The notes under the pieces are model-generated. The model had not been told where the DNA came from. It saw only the letters and a program-made list of their open reading frames with translations, and did no database searches. The position numbers and the translations under genes were made by a program. A stretch of 64,000 nt of DNA from Clostridium collagenovorans DSM 3089 (GTDB lineage: Bacteria > Bacillota > Clostridia > Clostridiales > Clostridiaceae), in the NCBI RefSeq assembly GCF_900130005.1, contig NZ_FQXP01000003.1:496001-560000 (forward strand). Direction: 5' to 3'. Positions 41,384 to 53,400 of the stretch are shown in pieces. How positions within the stretch are numbered: position 1 is the stretch's first letter; each line of letters opens with the position of its first letter.

Positions 41384-43150
41384 ATGGAAGAAGTTATAAA
41401 AGAAACCTCAAAAATTACTACATTGAAAAGATTACTGAGATATGTATCTTCTTATAAATGGAAGGCTATAGGAGTTATATTTTTACTTTTAATAGTAATG
41501 GGGTGCAATACCTTAAATCCTATGCTTATGAAAGTATCTATAGATAATTTTGTTGGATCAAGTAATGTAAAGGGTTTATTAGGTATAGGGCTAGCTTTAG
41601 TAATATTAAATCTAGTTGTTATGATATTATCTAAAATTAGAATACTTGTAATGAGCAAAATCACAAATCAAGTTTTAGTTGATATAAGACATGAATTGTA
41701 TACACATATTCAAACCTTAAGTTTTTCTTTCTTTGATAATAGACCAGTAGGTAAAATTTTATCAAGGGTAGTAGGTGATGTAAACGCACTACAAAACTTA
41801 TTAAATAGTAGTATTGTAAATTTAATACCTAATATATTCACAGTAGCTTTAGTTATAGTAATGATGATGATTTTAAATGTAAAGTTAGCTATAGTATGTC
41901 TTACAGTAATGCCTATTTTATTTATAGCTATGTTTTTAATAGAGGTAAAGTCTAATAAACGTTGGAGAAAATATAGAGATAAACGTTCAAGTCTACTTGG
42001 ATATACCCATGAAGCCTTTTCAGGTATGAAAGTAATACAAGGTTTTGGAAGAGAAGACTATGCGCGAGATAAGTATGAAGAGCATTTAAATCAGCATGCT
42101 TCAGGCTTCATGCATGCAGTAAAACTACAAGATACCTTTTGGCCAGTAGTTGATATATGTCGAGGACTAGGAATAGCAATAGTATTATTAACAGGATATA
42201 AACTTACAACAGGAGATAATTTATCTCCTGGTACCTTAATGGCATTCATAATGTATATAGAAATGCTTTGGAGACCAATTATGAATTTATCGGCATTCTA
42301 TAATGCTTTTATTACAAACCTTTCAGCAGCTGAAAGAATTTTTGATATATTAGATACACATAATGATATGGAACTTAAGGCAAGTAGTACAGCACTTCCT
42401 AAAATAAAAGGAAAGGTAACCTTTGAAAATGTAAGCTTTTCCTACGAAGATGATGAAACCTATGCATTGAAAGATGCAGATTTTATTCTAAAAGCAGGAG
42501 AAAAAATTGCTCTTGTAGGTGAAACAGGTGCAGGAAAGACAACAATAACTAACTTAATAAGTAGATTTTATGATCCAAGCAAGGGAAGAGTATTAATAGA
42601 TGGTACTGATATAAAAACTGTAAACTTAGAGAGTTTAAGAAGTCAAATGGGAATAATGCTTCAAGACTCCTTCCTGTTTTCAACTACAATAAAAGAAAAT
42701 ATACGTTATGGAAAACTTGATGCTACAGATGAAGAAATAGTAGCAGCAGCTAAAGCAGTTAATGCTCATAGTTTCATAGAAAAATTAGAGAATGGCTATG
42801 ATACTAATGTAAATGAAAGAGGTTCTAGATTATCCTTAGGACAACGTCAATTAATAGCCTTTGCAAGAGCCTTAATTGCAGATCCTAGAATTCTTATATT
42901 AGATGAGGCAACAGCAAACATTGATACAGAAACTGAAAGATTAGTTCAAAAAGGAATAAAAAAGTTAATGGAAGGAAGAACATCTATCGTTATAGCACAT
43001 AGATTATCAACTATTAGAGACTGTGATAAAATTTTTGTTGTTTCAGACGGTGAGATTGTAGAAAGTGGTAAACACGAAGAGCTTCTAAAGAAAAAAGGAT
43101 ATTACTATAACCTTTACTGTGCGCAATACAGTTTCTTAAAAGAAGCCTAA
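41384..43150 (+). CDS. Heterodimeric ABC exporter, subunit 2 (degenerate signature)
   Basis: A 588-residue half-transporter with six membrane segments and a C-terminal ATPase. Walker A GETGAGKTT and Walker B LDEATANID with the catalytic Glu are canonical, but the ABC signature is LSLGQRQL rather than LSGGQ. Combined with subunit 1, one composite ATP site (Walker A/B of subunit 2 with LSGGQ of subunit 1) is complete and the other is degenerate. AGGAGG of the preceding gene's end serves as ribosome-binding site, indicating translational coupling. A terminator follows. Confidence 0.88.
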   Translation: MEEVIKETSKITTLKRLLRYVSSYKWKAIGVIFLLLIVMGCNTLNPMLMKVSIDNFVGSSNVKGLLGIGLALVILNLVVMILSKIRILVMSKITNQVLVDIRHELYTHIQTLSFSFFDNRPVGKILSRVVGDVNALQNLLNSSIVNLIPNIFTVALVIVMMMILNVKLAIVCLTVMPILFIAMFLIEVKSNKRWRKYRDKRSSLLGYTHEAFSGMKVIQGFGREDYARDKYEEHLNQHASGFMHAVKLQDTFWPVVDICRGLGIAIVLLTGYKLTTGDNLSPGTLMAFIMYIEMLWRPIMNLSAFYNAFITNLSAAERIFDILDTHNDMELKASSTALPKIKGKVTFENVSFSYEDDETYALKDADFILKAGEKIALVGETGAGKTTITNLISRFYDPSKGRVLIDGTDIKTVNLESLRSQMGIMLQDSFLFSTTIKENIRYGKLDATDEEIVAAAKAVNAHSFIEKLENGYDTNVNERGSRLSLGQRQLIAFARALIADPRILILDEATANIDTETERLVQKGIKKLMEGRTSIVIAHRLSTIRDCDKIFVVSDGEIVESGKHEELLKKKGYYYNLYCAQYSFLKEA

Positions 43151-43180
43151 ATAAAATAAGTTGAAATTAATATAATAGAA

Positions 43181-43218
43181 TTAACCCCTATGATAAACTC
43201 ATAGGGGTTAATTTTGTT
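43181..43218 (+). terminator. Terminator of the ABC exporter operon
   Basis: TTAACCCCTATGA (43181-43193) pairs with TCATAGGGGTTAA (43199-43211), then TTTTGTT. Confidence 0.85.
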
Positions 43219-43269
43219 AAAGAGAGGATAAAAATAAAGTAACTTTAAGGTTAAAAGATAAAAAATATA

Positions 43270-43299
43270 TTGACTTTTTTAACCATATATTGTTATATT
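43270..43299 (+). promoter_or_regulatory. Probable promoter of the Rhs locus
   Basis: TTGACT (43270-43275), 18 bp, TATATT (43294-43299). It precedes the companion gene by 70 bp, and both companion and rhs are expected on this transcript. Confidence 0.6.
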
Positions 43300-43369
43300 A
43301 TGTATAAAATATTAATAATTTAATAAAATGTAAATTAATTAGTATTAAAATTTTTATGGGAGGAAGATC

Positions 43370-44404
43370 ATGAAAAAAAGTATTAAGTATACTGTATTGA
43401 TATTTAATTTATTTTTTTATCTGTGTGCAACCAGAGTATATGCAACGGAAAATGATATAAAAATAAATGATAATATAATGAATAATCAGTATATAAAGCT
43501 AGCTGTAGAATTAAATGAAAAGGAGAGTGAATATTGTAGATTTTATTTAGAAAGCCTTAAAGGAAACTTAGATAGTGAGAAAGATGATGATAAAAAATTA
43601 TTATATAATAACTTTTATTCATCTTATACTACTATAAATATTGATGGAGTAAAACATATATATGGACAAGGTAAAACTATACAAAAACCAATATATGATG
43701 AAAAAACTAAGAGCAATATATCTATTCAAAGTTTTGGAGATATAGAAGTGAAGCAAATCCTTAAGTTTGTAGAGGGGTTTACGGAAAATCATGAGGATAT
43801 GCTTGAAATAAATTACTCAATAAAGAATAAGGGAAAAAAGGATAGTAAAGTATCATTAAGGGTAATGCTAGATCTGGCTTTAGGAAATGATGATAAATGT
43901 ATATTAAATGTTAATAATGAAGAATTTATAGAGGAAAAAGAGGTTAATATAAAAGACCTATCATCATGGAGTGTAAGGAGTAGCAATGAAGAGGATATAA
44001 TAGCATACGGTAAAATTGATGATAAAAATAATTACAATAAAATTCAGTTTGCAAATTGGGGCAGGCTTTATGATACTCCATGGGAGTATTCAATAAAGTC
44101 CTCAGAGGTGTATGATGATAGTGCAGTAGCAATGGTTTGGAATGAAGTTAACTTAAAAGTAAATGAGGAGAAATCATGTTCTACTTTATATGGAGTAAAA
44201 AACACTCTTATAGTTAAAGAAGATGAAAAAAATAATAATAACAATGTTGTGGATGAGAATAGTAACGTAAAAGAAAATGAAAGTGATACTAAAACTGGAG
44301 ATTCTAATAAGTTAGTTATACTTTCTATATTAAGTTTAATAAGTTTAATTATAATTATCCTTTTAATACGTAAAAAAGGAGGATATAAATTAAATGATAA
44401 GTAA
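43370..44404 (+). CDS. Secreted, membrane-anchored companion of the Rhs protein
   Basis: A 344-residue surface protein. Residues 1-25 are a signal peptide ending near VYA. The ectodomain (about 26-285) contains KVSLRVMLDLALGNDDK, a stretch typical of a beta-rich domain seen in large clostridial surface proteins. The C-terminus has an Asn/Glu-rich spacer, DTKTGDSN (a degenerate LPxTG-like site), a hydrophobic helix and RKK, so it stays in the membrane or could be sorted to the wall. GGGAGGA precedes the ATG. Its last 11 bases overlap the rhs gene, so the two are translationally coupled. It may anchor or help export the Rhs shell. I do not know a named family. Confidence 0.75.
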   Translation: MKKSIKYTVLIFNLFFYLCATRVYATENDIKINDNIMNNQYIKLAVELNEKESEYCRFYLESLKGNLDSEKDDDKKLLYNNFYSSYTTINIDGVKHIYGQGKTIQKPIYDEKTKSNISIQSFGDIEVKQILKFVEGFTENHEDMLEINYSIKNKGKKDSKVSLRVMLDLALGNDDKCILNVNNEEFIEEKEVNIKDLSSWSVRSSNEEDIIAYGKIDDKNNYNKIQFANWGRLYDTPWEYSIKSSEVYDDSAVAMVWNEVNLKVNEEKSCSTLYGVKNTLIVKEDEKNNNNNVVDENSNVKENESDTKTGDSNKLVILSILSLISLIIIILLIRKKGGYKLNDK

Positions 44405-47400
44405 GTATTTAAAAATAAGCCATTTTAAAAGAAATATTGTGTTATTACTATGTTCCATAATGATAATAAATATAATTACTCCAGGGTTAAAGGTTTTTGC
44501 ATCGGAAGAGAACTCTAATAAAGATAATCTGGATTATGTACTTTTCTCAAATAGTAATAAAAATAACTTGAAATTTAATGTGAATAGCACTTTCATAGAA
44601 GGAAATATTTATTGCGGAAATGATGTTGAGTATACAGGAGAAGAAAACCTATATATTAATGGAGATGCAAATATTTTAGGGGAGTATGAAATAAATAAAT
44701 TTAATATAACAAAGGAAAAGAAAAATGAAAAAGAAAAGATGGCAAGTATTTTAGAAGAGACAGTGAAAAATAATAATTATGGAGCTGTTTATAAAGAAGA
44801 CGTTGAATTCAAAGAAGATATCTTAGATATATCTAAATCTTTAAAAGTAGATGGGAGTCTATGGATTAATAGAACTGTACTTAGTGGAGAGGGATGTATA
44901 TTAAGCAAAAATGACATAAAATATGATGCTATTAATGACAAAAAGAATCAATATAATGTATTTTTAGGATCAGAGGAAGGAAATATTACTATATCGGGCA
45001 GTGATATAGTAATTAATGGTATAATTTATGCGCCAAAAGGAAAAGTTAAAATCAATGCTAAGAAACTTACAGTAAGTGGTGCTATATACGCAGATAATAT
45101 AGAGTTTAATGGTACACAGTTAACTGTAAATAAAAATGAAAAACTAGTTTCAGGACAATTATTTAAGCCAGATATAGTTATAGAAGAGACAGGAGAATTA
45201 AAAGAAAATAGAAAAATAACTTTAGATATATCAAAAAATAAGGACTGCGATATATTAACAGAAAAAAACACAGTATGGTCGATCACACCTATAAATCATA
45301 GCAATAAAGACACGTCTAAGGAAGAATCAGTATTTATAGATGAAGAAAACTCAAATGCATTCACCAAAAATTTAATTATAAAGCATTCAGGAGAATATTT
45401 AGTAAAAATAAAAACAAAAACAAACAAGAGAAGTTATGAGTACGAGAAGAAATTAATTATAGGAGAAGACAAGGCTCCAATAGCTGATTTTACAGTAAAG
45501 CCAGTCAATTTAAGAGGAGAAGATAAAAAAGCTAAAGTAGAAATAAAAGATATATCATATTCAAAGGATGGAGATACAATAGTAAATCGAATATGGAGTA
45601 TACAGTATGACTCCAATAACAATGGAGACTTCAGTGATGAAGAATCTAAAGTAATAAGTGATAGAAATGAAACATCTGTTACATTTGAGACAAGCAATGT
45701 TGGAAAATACAAGATAGAATTATATGTAGAAGAAACCTTTGATAACACAATAGAAAAGTTTATATCAAAGGAAGATTATAAAACTGCTAATACCGAAAAT
45801 AAAATAGTTCAGCAAAAGATATTTATGGTGGATAATGTAAAACCAGAAGCATCTATAGAACTTGAAACAGTTCCAAAGACAGATTTGGTTTTCACTGTAA
45901 GTAATGCTGATACAGACAAAATAAATAAATATGGAAGCAAGATAGAAGAACTAAAAGGGTCATTAGAAGATCAAGGAATAAAAACTAATATATCAACAGT
46001 TACAACATCAAGTTTAACAGCACAAGATAAATTTGCTTGGAAGGAGTATGATCATTATAACTATAGTGATTGGTATTTACCTACATTAGAAAAACACATA
46101 ATATATGAGAAAAATAATATAAAGATGCTTGGTTACTCAAGAACACCATTAAAAGATTTTCTATTTGTAGATGATAAAAATTCAAGCCAAAAGATATTTA
46201 ACTTTGACATTCAAAGAGATACTACAGATTGGCATAGTATTGAAGGGGGAGGATTCTTATTTAACACAACTATAGAAAACAATAAAATAAATGGATACTG
46301 TATACTGTTAACGCAGCAGGGCTTAAAGCTAGTACAAATAAATAATGCTAATTTAGATTCTTTCCAAAATGGGGGATATGAATATGTACAAAATGCTGGA
46401 AGATTACTGCAAAGCTTTCCTATAAGCAATTTATATGCTAAACATCATATTAAAATAGTTGTGGACTCACGTAGTATCTCAGTTTGGGATAATGATAAAA
46501 TCATAATTGATAATTACAAGCTTCCAGAAGAAAATATAGGCTTTGGATACGGACCAATAACAAGTCATGCTAGTCATGGATGTAGTCAACAATCATATTT
46601 TACCTTTGAAAATATAAAGATGGAAACAGTAACAGGGAAAAGTTTAGCGAAGGTTTTAGAAGGATATGATTGGACAGAAGGAGCTAGCAAGTATGTAATT
46701 AACTTAAGTGATGAAGAAGTACCAGACTTTAAAGGGGACAAGCAAGTAGGAATAGTTTCTAAGAGTTTAATAGAAAACAATATAAAGTTTGCTGGCATTG
46801 GTAATGAAAAAAATAAAGCTCAATACGAAAAAATTCTAAAAAATACCGATGGTATTTACTTAGATGGAGAAGATATTTTAAAATCAATGGACACCTTAAG
46901 TAACTATGTTATGAGTAATGAAATTTCTAAGGATTATAGTGTGGATAGATATATAACCTTAGAAGATGAAATTTCCTATAGAAATCATTACAAGGATTAT
47001 GAAAATGATGAAATTGAAGAAGAACTTTGGGAATATGAACATGATCCTAAGATATTTGATAATGAGCTCAAAGAAATTGAACTTATAAGTCAAAACGAAC
47101 CAATAACTAAGTTTATTAAAACAGGAGCTTACTCAATAAGAGTAAAAGTGAGAGATAATCCAGTTGGAAATCAAGAAGGATTAGATGAGTATAAAAAGTG
47201 GTCAGATGAAAGCATATTCCAAAAAGTATTAATTGCAAATACAAGACCTATTGCAGATATGGATGTAAATGTATATAAGGATTCTAAGAGCAAGGAAAGC
47301 TGCATTATTAATGTGGTTAATAAGAGTTTTGATAATGACCATAAGAGCTTTGAGAATAAAGGTATAGAAGAAACAAATTACAAATGGAAAAATATAAAAG

Positions 47401-50400
47401 AAGACAAATGGAATGAGGGTACAATACCTAACAGGGCTAAAGTAGGAGAAACCTACTTATTAGCTTTGACAGTTAAAGATAAAGAAGGAATCTTAAGTAA
47501 TCCATGTGTAAAAATAATAGAAACTGATTCATTAAAGGAGCCAGAAATAGTAGAGGATAAAGAAGCACCTAAGATATATATAGATTTAAGCAAAATAAAA
47601 GCAAATGTTGGAGAAGCAGTTGAAATTAAAGCTTATGCAATAGATAACATGGGAGTAGATAACTTCGAATTATATATAAATGATGAAAAGGTTATAAGCA
47701 ATCCAGGTAGAATTTTTTATACTGGAAATAAAGAGGAAATAGTATCTATTGAAGCAAAAGCTAGAGATATTTATGGTAATGAGTCTACAGAAAAACGAGA
47801 ATTACAAATAATAGATGATAGAGATAAAATTCCTCCAACAATAGAAGTAGACAATATATTACAGGAATCCCTTAATACATCTCCAATAAAAGTAATAGGC
47901 ACAATTAAAGATAATATAGCCTTAAAGTACTATAAATTAGAATACAAATTAAAAGGAACAGAAAACTTTGAAACTTTGAAAGAAGAAGCGAAAGAAGTAA
48001 GCAATGGAATAATAGGAGAAATAAATCCTAATATATTAGAGAATGGAACTTATGAATTAAGAATTAGTGCAGAAGATGTAGCAGGTAATAGAGTATATGT
48101 AACCTATGAGTACACTATAAACATAGAAGAGGGAAGTAGACCAACAGAAAAGGATACTGAACCACCGAAAATTACTATAGAATTATCTACTACGAAGGCT
48201 AAACTTAATGAAAAAATAAATGCAATTATAAAAGTAGAAGATAATAAAGCTGTAGAGAAAGTAGAAGTGTTTAAAGATGAAAAATTAGTTATGAATAGCC
48301 CAGGTGAAATTGAATTCAGTGAAGCTACAGCAGGGATAAGAAAAATAAAAGTAATTGCTTTGGATAAAGAAGGAAACAAATCAATAAAAGAAGCAGAAGT
48401 AATGATTATTGATGATAGAGATAAAAATAGTCCAATAGTAAATATAACTAGTCCATTAAATGGGGAAGTAGTAAAAGATAAAGTTAGTATTAAAGGTACT
48501 GTAAAAGATGACATAAGCCTAGAGAAATATAAACTACAATACAAAGCAACAGCAAGTAATCAGTTTATTACCTTTGCAGAATCAACGCAGTGTAAAGAAA
48601 ACGAAGAAATAGGAATATTGGACACCAATAATTTACAAGATGGAAATTATAAGGTTAGATTAATAGCAGAAGATAAAGGTGGAAATACGAGTATTATTGA
48701 ACATGAGTATATAGTAGACAATAAAAAGAAAGTTGATCCAGATGAACCAGGACAATCAAATCCTGATATAGAAAGTCCTAAGATTAAAATAGCTTTATCA
48801 AACTACACTCCGGAAATTGGGGAAGAGATAAAGGGATATATAAGTGTATGGGATAATGTAAAGGTAGCAGAAGTTAAGGCATTTATTGATGGAAAAGAAA
48901 CTCAAATAGTTAATAATCAAATATCCCTTACAATAAATGAATTAAAAACAGTTTTTATAGAGGTTACAGCCTCTGATGAAAGTGGAAATAAATCCAGGCT
49001 TGAAACTCAGTGTACAGCTTATAATAAGGAAGATAAAATTCCACCTAAAGCTGAAATCAAAGAAATAGAAGAGATAATAACTAAACCAACTACTATAATT
49101 GGTACTGCAAAGGATGAAACTGAATTAAGTAAGTATGTACTAGAGTATAGAGAAAAGGGAGACATTAAGTTTAATCAATTCCATGAGTCAGAAGTGGAAA
49201 AAGATAATGAAGTATTGGGGAAATTTGACCCAACTACTCTTGGTAATGGTATATATGAAATTAGACTTAAGGCAATAGATAAGGGTGGCAACGAGGCTAC
49301 TTCAATAGCAACTGTAATAGTCGAAGGAAAGATGAAGATAGGACATTTATCTTTAGGATTCCAAGATATAACAGCTAATTTATCAGGATTAAACTTATCT
49401 TTAAATCGTAATTATGACAATAGAAATAAGAAGAATGGAGACTTTGGAATAGGTTGGACTTTAGGATTAGATAATATTAAATTTTATGAAAGAACTAAAT
49501 TAGGAGAAGGATATGAACAAATAAAACAAGGTTCATTGCTTACTACTACTTATGTTGTTAAAGAAACGGAACCACATGATGTAATGATAAACTATGGAGA
49601 TGGAACAAGTGATAGATTTAAAGTAGTATTATCACCAAAGCAGCAATTATATGTTCCGTTATACTCAACCAACATCGAATTTGAGTGTATTACTAATCCA
49701 AATATCAAACTTGAGATAAATGGAAATAAGGAAAAGTTTATAGGTGGTAAAGTAGGATATGTTGAAAATATAGATGATTTTGATCCGCAAGAATTTATTC
49801 TTACAACAAAAGATCAAAGTAAAATATACTTCAACAAATATACAGGAATAAAAAGCATAGAAAGTATTAATGGAGATAAAATAAAAGTTACTGAAAATGG
49901 ATATGAACATTCTAGTGGAAGAGGAATTACCTTTAAAAGAGATAGTAAAGGACGTATAGTTGAAGCTAAAGATCCAGTAAGCAATGTTACATCATATAAT
50001 TACGACAATAATGGAGATTTAGTATCAGTAACTAATCCTTTAGGAAACAAAGTACAATTCAAATATGATGATAATCATAACATCATTGAAATGTTAGATC
50101 CTACAGGAACACCAATAGTAAGAAATGAATATGACGAAGCAGGTAAGATAATACGAAGTATAGATGCAGAAGGGAATGTAATAGAATATACTCATGATAT
50201 TGATGGAAGGCAAGAAGTAGTAAAGGATAAACTAGGTAACAATACAATATATACCTATGATGATGAAGGCAATGTTTTATCTGTTATTGATGCATTAGGC
50301 AACAAAACTTTAAATAAATATGACGATAACAATAACCTAATATCCTCAACAGATCCATTAGGAAATGTAACTAACTTTGAATATGATAGTAAGAACAACT

Positions 50401-53400
50401 TAATATCATCAATAGATAGTCTTGGAAATAAGATCAACAATACATTCAATGATAGAGGACAACTAACGAAAATACAGGGTATGGGTGTTACATCACTATT
50501 GGTAAATTATGATGAAAATGGAAATGTATCAGATGCCTCTGATGCAGAAGGAAATAAAACATCATATAGCTATGATAAAAATGGAAAGCTAAGTGGGGTA
50601 ACAGATAAATTAGGATCACTTTTAAATGTAGTATATGACAGTAAAGGTAATGTAACTTCTACAATAGATGCAAATGGTAACGCTACAGAATATAACTATG
50701 ATGATTTAGGAAGATGTATAAGTAAAAAGATAAATAAAAAAATAGTAAATCAAGATAGTAAGAAAAAATCGAATGACACAGAGGTTTTGACCGAGGTTTA
50801 TGTATATGATAAATTAAATAATATTATTCAAGTTATAGATGCAGAAGGAAACATAAGTATAATAGAATATAATGTGAGTAATAAAGTAGAATACGTTTTA
50901 GATGCTAAAAATAGAAAGACATCTTATCATTATGATAAACTAGGTAATCTTACAGAAATAAACTACTATGATAATACAAAAGAAACCTTTAAATATGATG
51001 AAAAAGGTAATATGATAGAAGCCATTGATAGAAATGGTCAAAAATTAACTTATACCTACGATAAATTAGATCGTTTACTATCAATAACTCTAATTAATGG
51101 AAGCAAAAAAGAATACAGTTATGATGAGAAAGGAAGATTAAAAACTGAAAGTTCCTTATCAGGTGAAGTAACGAGTTATGAATATGATACACTAGACAGA
51201 AATACATCTATTACAGATGCATATGGAAACAAGATTAAATTTACCTACAATAATGCATCTAAATTAGAAACAATGACAGATGCACTAGGAAATGTATATA
51301 AATATGAATATGATAAAAATGGTAATAGGACTAAACTTACTCTACCAGATTTAACAACTATGACTTTAGAGTATGATGAGAGAGGAAGAGTTGTTAAAGA
51401 AATTAATCAAAATAATGAAGAAACAAACTATAAGTATGATAAGGTAGATAATTTGGTTGAAGTAAAGGATGCCTTAGGGGGAAGATGGAAGTATCAATAT
51501 AATGAAGTTGGAGAATTAGCAAGTGTAGAAGATGCTAATAATAATATAACTAAATATCAATATGATAAATTAGGTAGACCTATAAAAGTAATATCTCCAC
51601 TTGGATATGAAGCAACAACTACCTATGATGAAATAGGAAATGTAAAAAGCTTTACCAACTATAGTGGTATTAAGACAACCTATGAATATGATGAAGGCTA
51701 TAGATTAGTAAAAGAGACAATTAAAGATGATACAATAGAATATTTCTATAACAAGTTTGGATTACTAGAAAGTGTTATAGATAAACATGGAGAAACAAAA
51801 TATAAGTATAATGAACTAAATTTATTAGAAGAAAAAACCTTGCCTAATAATGTTAAGTTAACTTATAACTATGATAAAAGTGGAAGAATATCTAAGTTTA
51901 TAACTCCTTATGGTAATACATCCTATGAGTATGATAAGCTAGATAGAATTCAAAGAGTAGTAGGAAGAAATGGCGAAGCAACAGTATATGAATATGATGC
52001 ATTAGGAAATAGGACTAAAGTAAAGTATGCTAATGGAGTAACTATGAAATATAGTTACGATAAGTGTAGCCGTTTAGTAAAAGAAGAAACATTAGATAAA
52101 AATGGACAAGTAATTTCTAAGTACTTATATACATTGGGTAAATGTGGAGAAAGATTAAAGGTAGAAGAATTAGATCAAAGCATAGAGTATAAATATGATG
52201 AGATTAATAGACTCATAGAAGAAAAAATTATAGGATCTAAGAAAGAAAAAAATTATAAATATAAATATGACGCTGTAGGAAACCGTCTAAGCAAAGAAGA
52301 GGATGGAATTGAAACTACTTATAAATATAATAAGTTAAATCAATTATTAAAAGAAAATAAAGAAAATTCGGAAACATCCTATTCATACGATAAAAATGGA
52401 AGCTTAATTAATCAATACAGCGGTGAACAGAATGTAGCATATAGTTACAACAATAAAAGCCAATTAATTAACACAACTATACAGAAGGGATCAGAAGTAA
52501 GTATAGAGTCCTATGAGTATGACTTTGAAGGAAATAGAATTGAAAAGACAGTAAATGAAGAAACAATAAACTATATAGTAAATACTAATGATTACCTTGC
52601 TCAAGTAGTTGCAGAAGTAGATGAAAGAGGAAACTTATTAACTTACTATAATAGAGGAGAAGAGTTAATAAACTTAGAAAGAGAAGGGAATAGAGAAAAG
52701 TCAAAGGAAATAAAATATTATTTATATGATGGACATGGAAGCGTAAGAGCCTTAGTAGATAAGAATGGAACCGTAACAGATATATATAAATATGATGCCT
52801 TTGGAAACATCTTAGAAAGTGAAGGAAGCACAGAAAACAGCTATCTTTATGCAGGGGAGCAGTATGATGCCAATACAGGATTCTACTATCTAAGAGCAAG
52901 ATACATGAATCCAAAGACAGGAACATTCGTAAGTATGGATGAATATCCAGGAAGCGTATATGATCCAGTAAGTCTACACAAGTATTTGTATGCAAATGCA
53001 AACCCAGTGATGTATAAAGATCCAACAGGATATTTTTCATTAGCAGAACTACAAGTATCTACAGCTATTTCAACTATATTGGACTCTGTTCAAGTGATGC
53101 AGATTAAAAAATTCTTCAATATAGTAAATGCATTGACGACAATAGTAGATACTGGAAGTACAGTGTTATCATTAATTAATGGAACTGCAAGTTTATCAGA
53201 TGTTTGTGCAGCATTAGCAAAGGGAATGTTAACAGGAACACTGTTAAATAAGATCTGTGCAATTTCAGCAGTAAGTGTTATATTAAAGCCGATACTTGTG
53301 GTCATGGATTTAGTGCCAATCTTAGATGGTATACAACAGGCATTAAAGGATAAAAATTATCCATTAGCAGGTTTAAGAATACTTCAAGGGCTAGCGGCAA

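Noticed and set aside
43944..44132. Minus-strand and other alternative-frame ORFs inside rhs and its companion
   Set aside because: They are shadows of strongly coding plus-strand genes and lack ribosome-binding sites.
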